From NCBI GenBank assembly GCA_027382625.1, contig JAJKFJ010023569.1, positions 1 to 64,000 of the forward strand: a stretch of DNA of 64,000 nucleotides, read 5' to 3'. The position numbers and the translations under genes were made by a program. A model generated the notes under the pieces. That model made no database searches, was not told the DNA's origin, and saw nothing but the letters and a program-made list of their open reading frames with translations. Of the stretch, positions 49,201 to 60,649 are shown piece by piece. The stretch's first letter is position 1; every line of letters begins with the position of its first letter. The DNA is from Tetmemena sp. SeJ-2015. Its lineage: Eukaryota; Ciliophora; Spirotrichea; Sporadotrichida; Oxytrichidae.

Positions 49201-52200
49201 TAGATAATCATTCTTTGAATACCTTCTTTTTTAATTAGAGAACTATTTCTAATTATATCTAAAATGTCTTATCTTAAAATGTTTATGAATTTGTTAGTGA
49301 TAAATTAAAATGAATTTGATTAAATCAATTACTAAAAATAATTAAAAGTTAGATAATTTTCAAAAAATTAATTTTTGTTTTAAAAAATACTGAATAAATA
49401 ATAAATCTATTTATATGAATTAAAATATTCGATCCAGGTAGTTTAATCTGTATGTGTTTCTTTAACTTAAATAAGAGAGTAATTTAAAAAATTATATTTG
49501 AAACTTAAGTGAATATGGTATCAAGGCTCTCTATAAGGCTTTATTCCTCAACCTTTAAGATTGGAGAGTTAGATTTATCAGTGACTACCTTTTAGCTGCT
49601 CCACACTCTCTTGTCATGGAGAGTGACCTCTAGATCTATGCTATTAGAATTCATTTGACACAATGCCATAAGTGTAAATAATTTTAGACATGGGCTTAAT
49701 GAATCTGAGAGGAACGAATTTAACAGTGATGTTTACCCCAACCTCATCAATGATATAAATTTTAGCTTGAACATCATCATCTGCATCCCCCATCGGTTCA
49801 AATCCTCCATCAAGGCTTTCTCCCTCTTCTTTTTACTCCTCTTCCTCCAAGAAGTAGAGATCATCTTCGTTGTCGTCGTGTGGGGAGAGGCGGTGCCGAA
49901 ACATCACCAAAGAATTGAAATAAATTGCCTGCTCTACTAATTTTTCTTCATTGTCTACAACATTTTAGTTCTCCAGGATAAAATTAATCAATCACATCAT
50001 AAACAAATTTTTCACTATCGATTATATATTTTGTTATAATTTTAAATTTTTTAGCGTTTTTATGACAATAATAAATGTCTATAATTTTAAGCAAATTGAA
50101 ATTCAATGTTGAATTTTTCTTTATTAGACAATAATTTCATCTTTCTTAATCCGATAAGTATTTCTTTTTATAAACTGTATATCTGATAGAGTAAAAGTAA
50201 CTCTTTTTCATTTAGATGAAATGGAAATGAAATAGAATTTTGAGTAAAGCAAAATAGAGAATATTTGAGCAATACTCAGGTTCATATAAAGCCAATATAA
50301 ATTTCATTTTTCTTCATCTATGAGGACTTCTATGTTCTTTTAACCCTTTGATATATGCGGTTTAGCTGTGTGTGCATTTCCCCACCGAAGCATATAATAT
50401 TGTGAAGTAACTTGGATTTTTCTTCCACAGGCTCAGCATTTTATTGCCCAGGTTAACCATTTTTCTTCTTATCAAGTTGCCTTTATACAATTTCATTTTG
50501 CATTTATAAAATTAAGGTAATCAAATATATACACGTAAAAAATCACTAGTAACTCATTCTTAATAAAATTCTTGACTTAAAATGTCCATTCTTTAATAAA
50601 ATGTATATAAAAAAATGTTTAATAATTAAAAGAAAATATCAGATAAATTCAAAGCTTAAGTTCTTATAATCTTATGGGTATAACTATAAAGGTTTAAAAA
50701 TAAGAAACCTCATAATGGTATATTATCTTATTTTTTATTTTGGGCTAGCTCTCTTTGTTTTCCTAAAATGAAAAGCGCCTATTATTGATGGATGTTAAAA
50801 GTTTCCTTGATAATCTTTTCGTAGGACATCAAATCCACCTTAACTGATTTGTTGTGAATGTAGTCGAATTACAAAAATTTCATTAAAATATCATAATCCA
50901 AAAACCACTTCTAATTCCTTTGGCACTTCTATCTTAAGTTCTTCTAATTCTTTAAAAACAGAAGCTATAAATTATAGCATTTCTTTTTGTGGAGGCTGTA
51001 CTTTGTTTAGTGCTGCTCTAAAAAAAATAATTTAATTTTATATGCGTAATAAAATAAATAATGTTTTAAATAAGATTATTTTTTTAAATAAAAAACTAAT
51101 AGCATCGCGATTTTTAATATCTTTTCCTAATTATACTTTATTTTCTACAACTATAGATTTTTTATAAATAGAAATTTTTCGTTTATAGAACATAAAATTA
51201 AATTATCAAAGTGTCTTATTTAGAAAGAGCAATCAGCAATTTAATTTTGTAAATTAATCAGTGATAGTTGGAGTGTGTCCAATTTAAATAATTATTGCAC
51301 CATTCGATTCAGCATAAAATTCTAAGAACTTTTTATCCTTACAACTTTTGTGTGGGAGCGCTCAATCAAGAGTTATAAGCGACATAAGTTTAGATGAAAA
51401 CGAAATGGATGAAGATGAAGGAGAATGCGCTAATCATATCTCGCTACTGAGAGGTGCTGGGAAGATTATTAAAGAGGAAACTCCTTTTAATTTTTGATAA
51501 GCTATCGAACAAACTGCAGATAGGGGGATTAATCTGTGAATTCAACTGGCACTAAGTTAGAACTCTGCATTTATTATTTTAACCAATCATCGATTTTAAT
51601 TAAAATTCCTACTATATCACTACCAAAATTTATTAGTAGCTATCTCGAACCTTCAATAGGATATTCAGAATAAGTTAATTATAGTTAAAATTAAAATGAA
51701 AATCGGTATTAAATTAAAATAATAAATGAGGAGTTGTAAAATGTTGGCCGTTAAATCAAAGAGATAACTAGTCCAATATGGGGCTTGTTCGATAGCTCTT
51801 CAAATTATAAGTTGAGTTTGTTGTTCCACCATTACGATAGGAGGTACCAGTGAAGAGATATTGATGTCTTTGACTCCGAACCAAGAAATTAACCCAATTC
51901 AAAAACTTGTGACTGAGGTAACTCTATGCACAGGCTTCCTACGAAGAAGTTGCAAGGATCATAGTTGCTTAGAATTTAATGCTTAATCGAATGGTAATAA
52001 TTTTAACCCAAAATCTCACACTTCAACTGCCTAGAATTTTAAATTTATTAACTTACTTATTAATTTAATTCTCTTTTTTATTAAATTCTCAGCTATATTG
52101 AAGAAAGAACATCTTATAAATTATATTATTTTTATAAAATTTGATTTTTTAGTTAATTTTCTATGAATTTAAATTTTAATTTATTTTATAAAATTTTTAT

Positions 52201-53548
52201 ATTTGTGCTGCAGGAAATATATGAAAAGATAATTTCTTCATTTTAAACAGGAACTTCATCGTTTTACTATTAAGGACCTTACTTTAAATTATAAATTAAA
52301 ATGTGCAACAATATCTAAAAATTTTGTTGTTGTTGTAATTCGAAAATGAAATAAAATTTATGAAATTAGAGCTATCATTATTTTATTGTAATTAAATTAT
52401 AGTTATAATTTGAAATTTGTATTAGTTTATCCTAAAAGTTTTATAAAATAAATAATTTACTTTGTGTTAGGATGCTGCCATTCATTTAAACAATTTAAAA
52501 TATAATTTCTAATAGCTAATCATACCAATTTAGAAAGGGTGAAAGATCCACCAGTATCATTCTCACCATTTCTAGTGATTCATCTGCTCCCATTCCAAAC
52601 AAAATACAAAAATTTTACTTATTTTAAAAGTTAAATAGCCTTATATTAAAGATAAATTTTGAATATGCTTTTTCTTAATTTCATAGTTGTTAATAAGATT
52701 TATAAACAAAAATAATTCTCTTTTTTACATGCATCAATCTCTGCTTATATTTAAAATTAATTTAAAGACATTTCTAGCTGCATTTTTTCAAAAACATGAA
52801 TTATAACAACAGTAATAGCTATGATTATGCTTTAAGGATAAAATTAAGGGATTTAAATTTAAATTATGATAGTGAAAAGAAAAGATAGTTCTAATTATAA
52901 ATTAGAGAGTTTATTTTCATATTTAATATAAAATTTTAATATAGAATCTACCGAAAATAAAACTAAAAATGAATTAGATATTTTAATAAAACTTTAAAAA
53001 TCTAAGTGTAAACAATTTAATCAATCATTATCTTCCAGTCTTATTTATAAGCTATAAGATAAATATTTAAATAATCAGATAGTTCTTATTAAAGCAAGCA
53101 TAAAATTAAGATAAGTTATTTTCCTAAGTTTTTTTATTATAAATTTATATAAAGAAAAAAATGGGAATTATATAATGTTAGATCAGATTTAACAAACCTT
53201 ATTATAATTGATTCTTATATTCGCCTTGAATATCTTGTAAAAATTAATTTGATATTCCAGATTGATGGCAGCCAACTACTAAATCCTTGAAGGTAAAGAT
53301 TGCGTTTTACTCTTCTTCGTCTCTAGATTTGAATTGGAAATTTTGTTGCAACATTTGAGGAAACATTTCTTTAAACGCCAGCTTCTCTCTTTCATTTTAT
53401 GTTAGTTGAGGGACAGTCACCTCAGCTTTAAAATCTGGTTTAAAAATAAAGTGAAAGAATATAAATATGTAGATTGAGGAGTGTGAGCTGGCATCTACTT
53501 TGAGCGAACGCCTTATAAGAAATCCTTGTAATCATTTTTAGAATCCAT
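46248..53548 (-). CDS. PARP-type ADP-ribosyltransferase, tandem copy B
   Basis: Same gene plan as copy A about 10.3 kb away. Start at 53548 (MDSKNDYKDFLQGVRSKQMP), TGA at 46248-46250 after YPGYLITYK. Blocks: 53490-53548; 53262-53435 (TVPQLTQNEREKLAFKEMF); 52530-52605; 50790-51020 (FDYIHNKSVKVDLMSYEKII); 50315-50440 (LLHNIICFGGEMHTQL); 49525-49985; 48935-49075; 48545-48710 (split by an extra IES at about 48600-48640); linker 47035-47105; 46248-46810 with LFHGTRNVQPSEIYSFETGL, GNGANGQGIYFADN and GHYVIYDNNKSYPG. The catalytic Glu position is His here too. In the PNRPGV-YDSFNNG segment near 46408 one extra base relative to copy A shifts the frame, so copy B may be decaying unless this is a sequencing error. 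Long IESs hold the inverted repeats below. Confidence 0.8.
47666..48076 (+). repeat. 0.4-kb repeat, copy R1
   Basis: Nearly identical, in inverse orientation, to 51680-52097. Within it the + strand is open in the ciliate code for about 110 codons (FFVGRPVIELPQSQVFELVN, NNKLNLQFEELSNKPHID). It lies in the PARP-B IES between the catalytic block and the 48.6-kb block. Confidence 0.85.
51255..51600 (+). repeat. diverged third copy of the 0.4-kb repeat, R3
   Basis: Shares the order of short blocks with R1 (ACCATTCGATT, CAACTT, AAGCTATCGAACAA, GCATTTATTATTTTAA) in the same orientation but is much diverged, with an internal segment of its own (51390-51480). It abuts R2 head to head. Confidence 0.6.
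51680..52097 (-). repeat. 0.4-kb repeat, copy R2 (inverted)
   Basis: Reverse complement of R1 with a handful of single-base indels and substitutions that break the open frame seen in R1. It lies in the PARP-B IES between the 50.8-kb and 52.5-kb coding blocks. Confidence 0.85.
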
Positions 53549-54233
53549 TGTTGGTTTCAAAATCTGTATCAATTAGTCAAGAATATTCTGATAATTATCT
53601 CAACTTATTTTTATAAACTGTGTTATGAGTCTAAATGATTAGTGAAAATAGTAATGTATATATTTATATGAGAGGGAAATATATAATAACAAAAGAGGAT
53701 GCTAAGAATATGCTTTATCATAATCTTTAACATTACTTTCTCCTAATTAAAAGATAGCAAAAGTTTTGATATCCAGTTATTAGAGTAAACAATTTTAAGT
53801 TATTTTATAAAAATATAGGCAACACTTTAAAATTGAGTTACAAACATTGTTTATTTAACCCTCAAATTATAAAGAAGAAATATCACTATTTTCTGCTCTT
53901 AAAGCATTAAATAAAAAAGCAGAAATTTGAACATCAAGCATATAATTATTTGTTAATATGCAAATTTTTTATGAAAAGCTATTCAGCAACTATAAGTATG
54001 ATTGTGGAAGAAAGTTGAAATGTTCAAAATACACAAAAATGCAGAATTACTTGATTTTGTAAATTTAAAAGATTTAAATTCAATATGGCTCTATTTAACT
54101 CCCAGAAAATTATTTGTTATTAGAAATTAACAAACAATTATATCTTTGATTGATATAAATAACTTTGAATTGTTAAAATAAACTGGGATTTAATTTTATT
54201 TTGGCTCAAAGTTTCGCAGACCCTTCATAATTT
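53549..54233. other. divergent intergenic region PARP-B / PIG-A copy 1
   Basis: About 0.7 kb of AT-rich DNA between two genes that start in opposite directions; presumably holds both promoters. No motif recognised. Confidence 0.5.
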
Positions 54234-56686
54234 ATGCGTTCAACCTCTTACCAATAGGTTAGTTAAAGCACTCTTGACTTCAGTACGATGAATCTTCTCA
54301 AATAAACGAAGAACAGAAACTAAAGAAAAACTTCTAAGAACTCTCTCTCCTACTAAATCCAGAGTATAATTTCAGGAATTACATACTTTATATTTTTATC
54401 CCTCAAGACTCTACTCCTAAGCAAGGTTATTTTTAGTCGAATAACTCACAATTATAAACTTTCTTGCAATCTCAATAACTCAATCAGTCTTGATATAAAG
54501 CGTGAACAGTATTTATTTCATTTTATAGATTTAATCATCTATCCCTTGAGAGTCCCCGAAGCTATAACATCTTATTCGTGTGCGATTACTTTTACCCCAA
54601 TCTTGGAGGAGTGGAAATGCATATGTATCAACTAGGCTAATGCTTGATTGAACGAGGGCACAAGGTCGTAGTGCTGACAAATATGTATAATGCAGAGAGG
54701 CAAGGGGTTAGATATATCACTAATGGAATGAAGGTCTACCACCTTCCTCTTCCGCCTTTCGTTATGGCAATAATCTAAATTAGCTTTAAATCGCTGCTCT
54801 TGCATTAATTTAAAGAATAGTTAGAACTCATTCTTCTGCTTATTCATTATAATGGCCATGATTAGGAAGGTCATTCTCAGAGAGCGTATAGATATAGTTC
54901 ATGGGCATCAATCAACGAGTGTGCTTCAGTTAGAATCAATTTTGCATGGACTTACTCTCGGGAAAAAGGTTGTATTCACAGACCACTCTCTCTTTGGTTT
55001 TGGAGATGCACTTAAAAAAATAATTTTAAAGATTAATAAAAAAATAGATGCGGGCTCAATACATATTAACAAGTGTCTTAAGTGGGTGATCATTTAAATT
55101 TGGATTTAATTTAAACAATTGTGCATGTATGATGTCAGATATAGATGCCTGTATTTGTGTTTCACATATTAACAAAGATAACTTAAGTTTAAGAGCCGCT
55201 ATACCACCTTAAAGCATTTACGTCATTCCAAATGCAGTTGACGCCTCCAGATTCAAGCCATTCGTTTAGTGTACAGTTGTTTTTATTTAATCATAGCCTA
55301 ATCCTGGGCTGCGCTACCCAGTTAATAGAATCAATATCGTGGTCGTCTCAAGAATTCTCTATTTAAGTATATTAATGTCGATTTTACAGAATGTTTTATC
55401 GTAAAGGAGTGGACTTGCTGGTAGACATAATCCCTGCAATCATTAAGAAGCATCCGAATGTGTACTTTATTATAGGAGGAGATGGGCCGAAGAAAGCTAT
55501 TCTAGAAGCTATGATGGACAAGTACAATCTCAATATAGTGAATTATTTTTAGTATTATATTATCTGGCTGATAGAATGGAACTTTTAGGGAGGGTGCCTC
55601 ATGAAAAAGTTAGAGAGGTACTTTGCAGAGGCCACATATTTCTAAATACATCTTTAACAGAGGCTTTTTGTATAGCAATCATAGAGGCGGCCAGTTGTGG
55701 TTTGCTCTGCGTTAGTACAAATCAATTACATCATTTTAATCTCTAAATACATAATCAACTTAACTATTGATAATTCTATTGACTTTTTTTTGAATGTGGG
55801 TGGAATCCCAGAGGTTCTCCCACCAGAGATAATTATGTTTTTTCGACATTTAGTATGCAATTTTTGCACATTTAGATGATTTACTTGGCTCCTGCCTCTC
55901 CTCGACCGATGATAGACCAATTAGAAAAGGCGATAGCAAACTATAAAAGGATTCCCTCAAACATGTTCCATGAGAAAGTAAAGCGTCTCTACAATTGGAG
56001 ATCTGTTGCCCGAAAAGTAGAAAGAGTCTACGATGACATAATTTTTCCCTTTTATATAAGGGAGTAATTTAACATTATTCATTAACCAACTCCTACTCTT
56101 CTCGGACGAATGAAATAGAGAATATCTTTGGGGCCTGTTGCAGGTCTATTTGCAGTATTGATAATGATTTTGGACTATTTAGTGCTGCTGCTGTATAAGT
56201 GGATGGATCCTGATGAAACTATAGACGAAGCACTTGACTTTGACTACCGCTCATACACTAAGAATAGGGAAGCATTTGGAAACCACACTTTCGTGGCCGA
56301 TTAAAACTCAAAATTAGGGTAAAAAATGGCAAATCAGAGTGGAACCACAGAAGGCAATACATAATAGGATGGAAATATATACGTATTCTAATAAGGTATT
56401 TAAATAAATTTGCACTTTTAACCTTCCTAATAAAGACTTATCAACAAATACGTCATCTTAGTTTTTAACTGTTAAATACTTGTATTTTATCTAAAGCGAG
56501 CTAAATTCAGGTGGCGAGAATAATGGCTAGCATGAAAACCAGAGTGAGATATCAAACTAGGACTCTCATTCATCAACGAAGCAGCAGACCATCTTTATTT
56601 CACCAGCAAAGAAAAAGAAAATTTCCCTCATTCAATTCGAACAGAATAGTAAATAGGAAACAGAACCCACTACATCATCTCAGTGA
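54234..56686 (+). CDS. PIGA: PIG-A, GPI N-acetylglucosaminyltransferase subunit, copy 1
   Basis: Catalytic subunit that transfers GlcNAc to phosphatidylinositol at the ER, the first step of GPI-anchor synthesis (GT4 family). After a polar N-terminus ([19 protein letters not shown]) it reads [142 protein letters not shown] (the E-x7-E motif), [12 protein letters not shown] and the C-terminal membrane helix [20 protein letters not shown] with [15 protein letters not shown] Ser/Gln-rich tail ends at TGA 56684-56686. The ATG at 54234 and a one-base phase change near 54280 are unresolved. It lies directly before a paralogue on the same strand. Confidence 0.95.
54487..56494 (+). other. IESs of PIG-A copy 1
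   Basis: Each removal with one pointer copy keeps the frame: 54487-54537 (AATCA), 54803-54854 (TG), 55010-55051 (AGATGC), 55091-55133 (TGAT), 55356-55392 (AGAAT), 55531-55565 (ATCT), 55723-55795 (AAT), 55838-55878 (ATG), 56392-56494 (TCTAA). A possible 27-bp IES at 55270-55296 (TAG) is in frame either way and could be retained coding DNA. Confidence 0.87.
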
Positions 56687-57565
56687 ATGATAGTCTGAAC
56701 ATAGCTTCCATTTATTCTCAATAATTTTATAAAATATTTAGGAAGAAGACAAATTTGTACTTGCTAATAGCGAACACAAGATAGATAGAAATATAAAGTT
56801 CATTATAATTTTAAAAGCCAAATTTTATGGTTCAATGATTAATCTATATTTTTGAGCTTGAATGTTTAATATAGATCTAATGGATATAGAGAAAAAACGA
56901 TCTGTGATTATTAAATTGAATGGTACCTCTTAGAGAGAGTAAGAATAAAGTAGATTATCAAACTAATTGTGACTTCTACTTGTTGTTGCTGTGTATTAAG
57001 TTTATTAATTGTTCTATTTAAGTTTAAACTAATTTAAATAGACCACTCTCATTATTATTAAAGCGCCTATTACGATTATATCGAATTATTAAAATGAGGC
57101 TGTTTTTAACCTAGTTTTGAAGTTTAAATGTAAGGAGTATTTAATTGTCGAAGTTTATCAAATTTATTTAGTAAGAGATGATAATTATGATTATTATATC
57201 TGGTTAAATTATAATTAATATTCTTCTAAATAAACTAATAAAGAAAGTTGAAGCACAAGATTTCAAAAGGAATATACTTTTATTTTAAAAATTGAACTAA
57301 AATTTATTTTTTATAAGGGGGAATTAGCTTGATTATAAATCATTAAAATTAAGTTGAGATCATATCTATCATAAATAACAATTTTAAGGCCAGTTAATGA
57401 GACAATGGGTTTACTTTTAATGTATTTAATTTGAATTTCAAGATTACTATATATAATCTCAACTAATAGCTCATCATATTTTCGTTTATCTCGATTAGGC
57501 AATATGTCACAATAAATCTTTAACTTCAATTTTTTATTGGTAATAATTGTATTATATTTAACTCC
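56687..57565. other. spacer between PIG-A copies
   Basis: AT-rich with no supported coding text. It must contain the copy 1 terminator, the copy 2 promoter and probably the first MDS of copy 2, which I could not find. Confidence 0.5.
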
Positions 57566-60384
57566 AATTAGCTAGAAGAGGAAAAGAATGGCTAAGAATT
57601 AACTCTGCGGTCCTCTCAACCTGATGTAAAGAAAAGAAACAGCACTCATTTGTAAATATAATTATTCTCATTTGCAAAGCTCGACTTAGAAAAGAGTTAC
57701 AATCAATGATAGCAGAAATGACCTCAGAGAATAGGGCGCCTCAGAAGAGAATTGGAATAACGATGATGGATTAGAAGAAGTCAAGGCTATGTCTTCTCAA
57801 AAACCCTCTCTTTCAGTCGAAAGGCGTCAGGAATTGTTACATGGAAATCAACAGAGAAATTATTATCAATTTTTACTTTCAAATTTTTATTGAGGGAACT
57901 TTTCTCAGAGGCAACGTTTGAGTCTAATGCAGAAAATATAGAGTCTTCACTGAATAGGAGCAGTAGGACTAGAGCAAATGGAGGAAGTGGTGATGAGAAT
58001 GCACAAACGGCTGACTCTGATGCTTAACAGGCAAAGCTAGAAAAATTGGAATATTCAGATGTGGACACTTTAAAAGTTAAAAAGTTAAGTATTTCCAGCA
58101 AGAAAAAGTCTCAAACCTCAATGGATAATAGTGCATCGAGTGAGGCATCGCTCGAGAAAGTAGTTCCTGAGATAACGTTGCCAGAAAACTTCTTTCGCAA
58201 AAAGCAAAAGTTTTAATTATGAACTATATGAATTCGATGTGATAAATTTGAAATTATGTTTTCTTATAAAGTTCAACATCTTATTGCTGAGTGACTTTTT
58301 TTTCCCAGGCTTAGGTGGAGTTGAAATGCACATGTACTCTTTAGGCTATTGCCTAATGGAGAGAGGGCATAAAGTTTGTGTTTTAACTGGCTGCTATAAA
58401 GGTGAGTTATAAAATCTAGTTTATTGAATATGTTATTGTATTGAGAGAACTGGAGTAAGATACTTGACTGGAGGAATGAAAGTTTACTACATGCCTCTGT
58501 ATGTGCATGCTACTTAATCTTCACTAGTGACTTTCTTGTCTTCCTCTAAGCTAGTGAGAGATATTATTTTGAGGGAAGGAATCGATATCGTGTATCTTAT
58601 TTGTATAAGCATAAAATTGTTTTAATGCTATCGTTCACTGCCATCAAATTTTATTTAAAGTAGGGTTATTTGATTCTATCAGGGAGGATCCTCTATGATG
58701 ATCTAAATGAATCACACTCTTGCGGCTTTAGGTGTAAGATATGTGTTCACAGACCATTCTCTCTTTGAGTTTCACGATTCAGCTTCCATTCATCTCAACA
58801 CTTTAGCTTTTTAGAGTAAGTTAGTAGATTTTTGAAAAACAAGATTCTGAAATGGTGCTTGCAAGAAGTAGATGCAGCTATCGCAGTGTCTCACACAAAT
58901 AAAGAAAATTTAGCACTTAGGGCCAGAATAGAAGTGCTTATATTCTATATGCATTTGTATTGTATATAGAATAGAACCCTCGAGAATATACGTAATTCCA
59001 AATGCCGTTGATAAATTATTTACCTATCTAGTAAATATTTAATCAAAATGAATTTCTTTATCGCAGAAATAAATCAAGAGTAGTGATTGTTTTCGTAATT
59101 ATTTTAGTTTACAACCAAATTTACTCCAGATCCAAGTAAAAAGTCTAAAGATGGAAAAATCAATATAGTTGTAATGTGCAGAATGAATTTCAGAAAGGGA
59201 GTGGACCTGCTAGTAGATATCATTCCTGAAATTATTAGAAAGTACAAGAATGTAAACTTTATAGTGGGTGGAGATGGCCCAAAGCTAGACTTGTTAAAGC
59301 AGCTCAAAGAAAAATACAATCTAGGAGATAGAATGGAGCTACTTGGCAGAGTCGAACATAAGTGATAGTTAAATTATCAATTGACACTTATTTTGATAAA
59401 ATATAAGAATGTTAGAGAAGTTTTCTGCAGAGGAGACATCTTCCTAAACACCTCATGAACTAAAAGATTCAAAAGATGCATATTGTGCAATTATCAATTT
59501 TGACCTCTTTAACAGAGGCATTTTGTATTGCAATTATTGAGGCTGCCTCTTGTGGATTGGTTTGCGTTTCTACAAACGTGGGAGGTATATCTGAACTTTT
59601 ACCTAATAAAATGATGTACCTTGCGCCTATTATCTTATGTATTTTATTAACTGTTTAAATGTATGCCACCTGATTCCTAAAAATTGATCGAGTCCTTGGA
59701 AAATGCAATTGAAGACTACAAGAATAGAGATCCATGGATACTCCACGAGACTGTTAAGAGCTTATATTCTTGGAGAAATGTAGCCTTCAGAGTTGAAAAA
59801 GTTTATGATGATATCTAACTGCATTTAATTTTCGATAGTCTATATCTTGATTAATTTTTAAGCAAGGGAAAGCTAGTTTACTAGGAAGAGTGAAAATTAA
59901 CTCTGGCAATGGCATTATAGCTAGCATTTGTACGATTGGCGCCATGATAGCTGAACTACTTTGGCTGGCAGTAGTTTACCTCTTTTTCCCTGAGAGCAAG
60001 GTAGAAAAGGCATTTGAATTCGATTCTTACTCTTACATCAATTTAATTCCTAATAAATACAATAGCTAAAATTTTACATAAACAAATCGAAGAAGGAGTA
60101 ATTATATGGTGACCATCAATTCTATGTTAGTAAAAATAAACCCTAACCATCAAGAGTTCCACTCAAGTCAAGCATATTTTAAAAGAATGTTGTCTTCAAT
60201 TTTTAAAGCGAACTTTCTCATCAAAATTTACAAGAAAAAACTTTAAAAATAGCCACTAAATAAAACAGCAGCTAACAGCAGATTAATTAGGGAAATAGTA
60301 ATATCACCTCTGAAAAATAAATACCTAGAAATAAGTTAAATCTACAAGAGAGCCAAGGATTTTTATTTTTTCAGATATTTATGA
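57566..60384 (+). CDS. PIGA: PIG-A paralogue, copy 2, with N-terminal extension
   Basis: Same GT4 fold as copy 1: [185 protein letters not shown], then a membrane helix near 59940-59990 ([18 protein letters not shown]). It differs by about 170 Ser/Glu/Lys-rich residues in front of the domain ([34 protein letters not shown]), tied to it in frame across the IES 58213-58273. The reading ends at TGA 60382-60384 if no later IES exists. No start codon is seen. HCH replaces HGH in the acceptor-site motif. Confidence 0.92.
57653..59884 (+). other. IESs of PIG-A copy 2
   Basis: 57653-57674 (CTCATTTG, 22 bp), 57882-57907 (TCA, 26 bp), 58213-58273 (AAAGTT), 58407-58445 (TGAG), 58592-58634 (TATCGT), 58647-58681 (ATCA), 58801-58841 (AACA), 58934-58976 (AGAATAGAA), 59024-59124 (ATTTAC), 59363-59407 (ATAAG), 59455-59507 (ACCTC), 59628-59667 (GCC), and a candidate 8-bp IES 59877-59884 (CTAG). 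The segment starting at 58404 opens with GTGAGT, but splicing there breaks the frame while the TGAG pointer keeps it. Confidence 0.87.
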
Positions 60385-60649
60385 TGAGATTAAGATTTCT
60401 GAAGCTAAAGTAATATAACAGATATAAGCTCTCACCTCTTGTATGATATGGAGTGGAAAGCTATTAAGGACTGCATTTATATGCTCATAAATTTTAGATT
60501 TCAGATAACAATATAAAGATAGGAATTGAATCATCTAATTTTTAATTTTTCACTTAAATAAGTAACAGCTCATAACAAATTTTGCCAGAAATTTCAGTTA
60601 ATTACTTAAGATAGCTGCAAATATAATCCTGCATGCGAATGATACAGAT
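60385..60649. other. convergent 3' spacer
   Basis: AT-rich gap between the 3' ends of PIG-A copy 2 and the Ser-rich gene; no gene seen. Confidence 0.5.

Noticed and set aside
54852..55097. PIG-A starting at the internal ATG before [14 protein letters not shown]
   Set aside because: The upstream half of the GT4 domain is present and joins in frame across an IES with pointer TG.
58404..58445. GT-AG intron starting GTGAGT in PIG-A copy 2
   Set aside because: Splicing at any nearby AG breaks the frame before RTGVRYL; removal between TGAG repeats keeps it.
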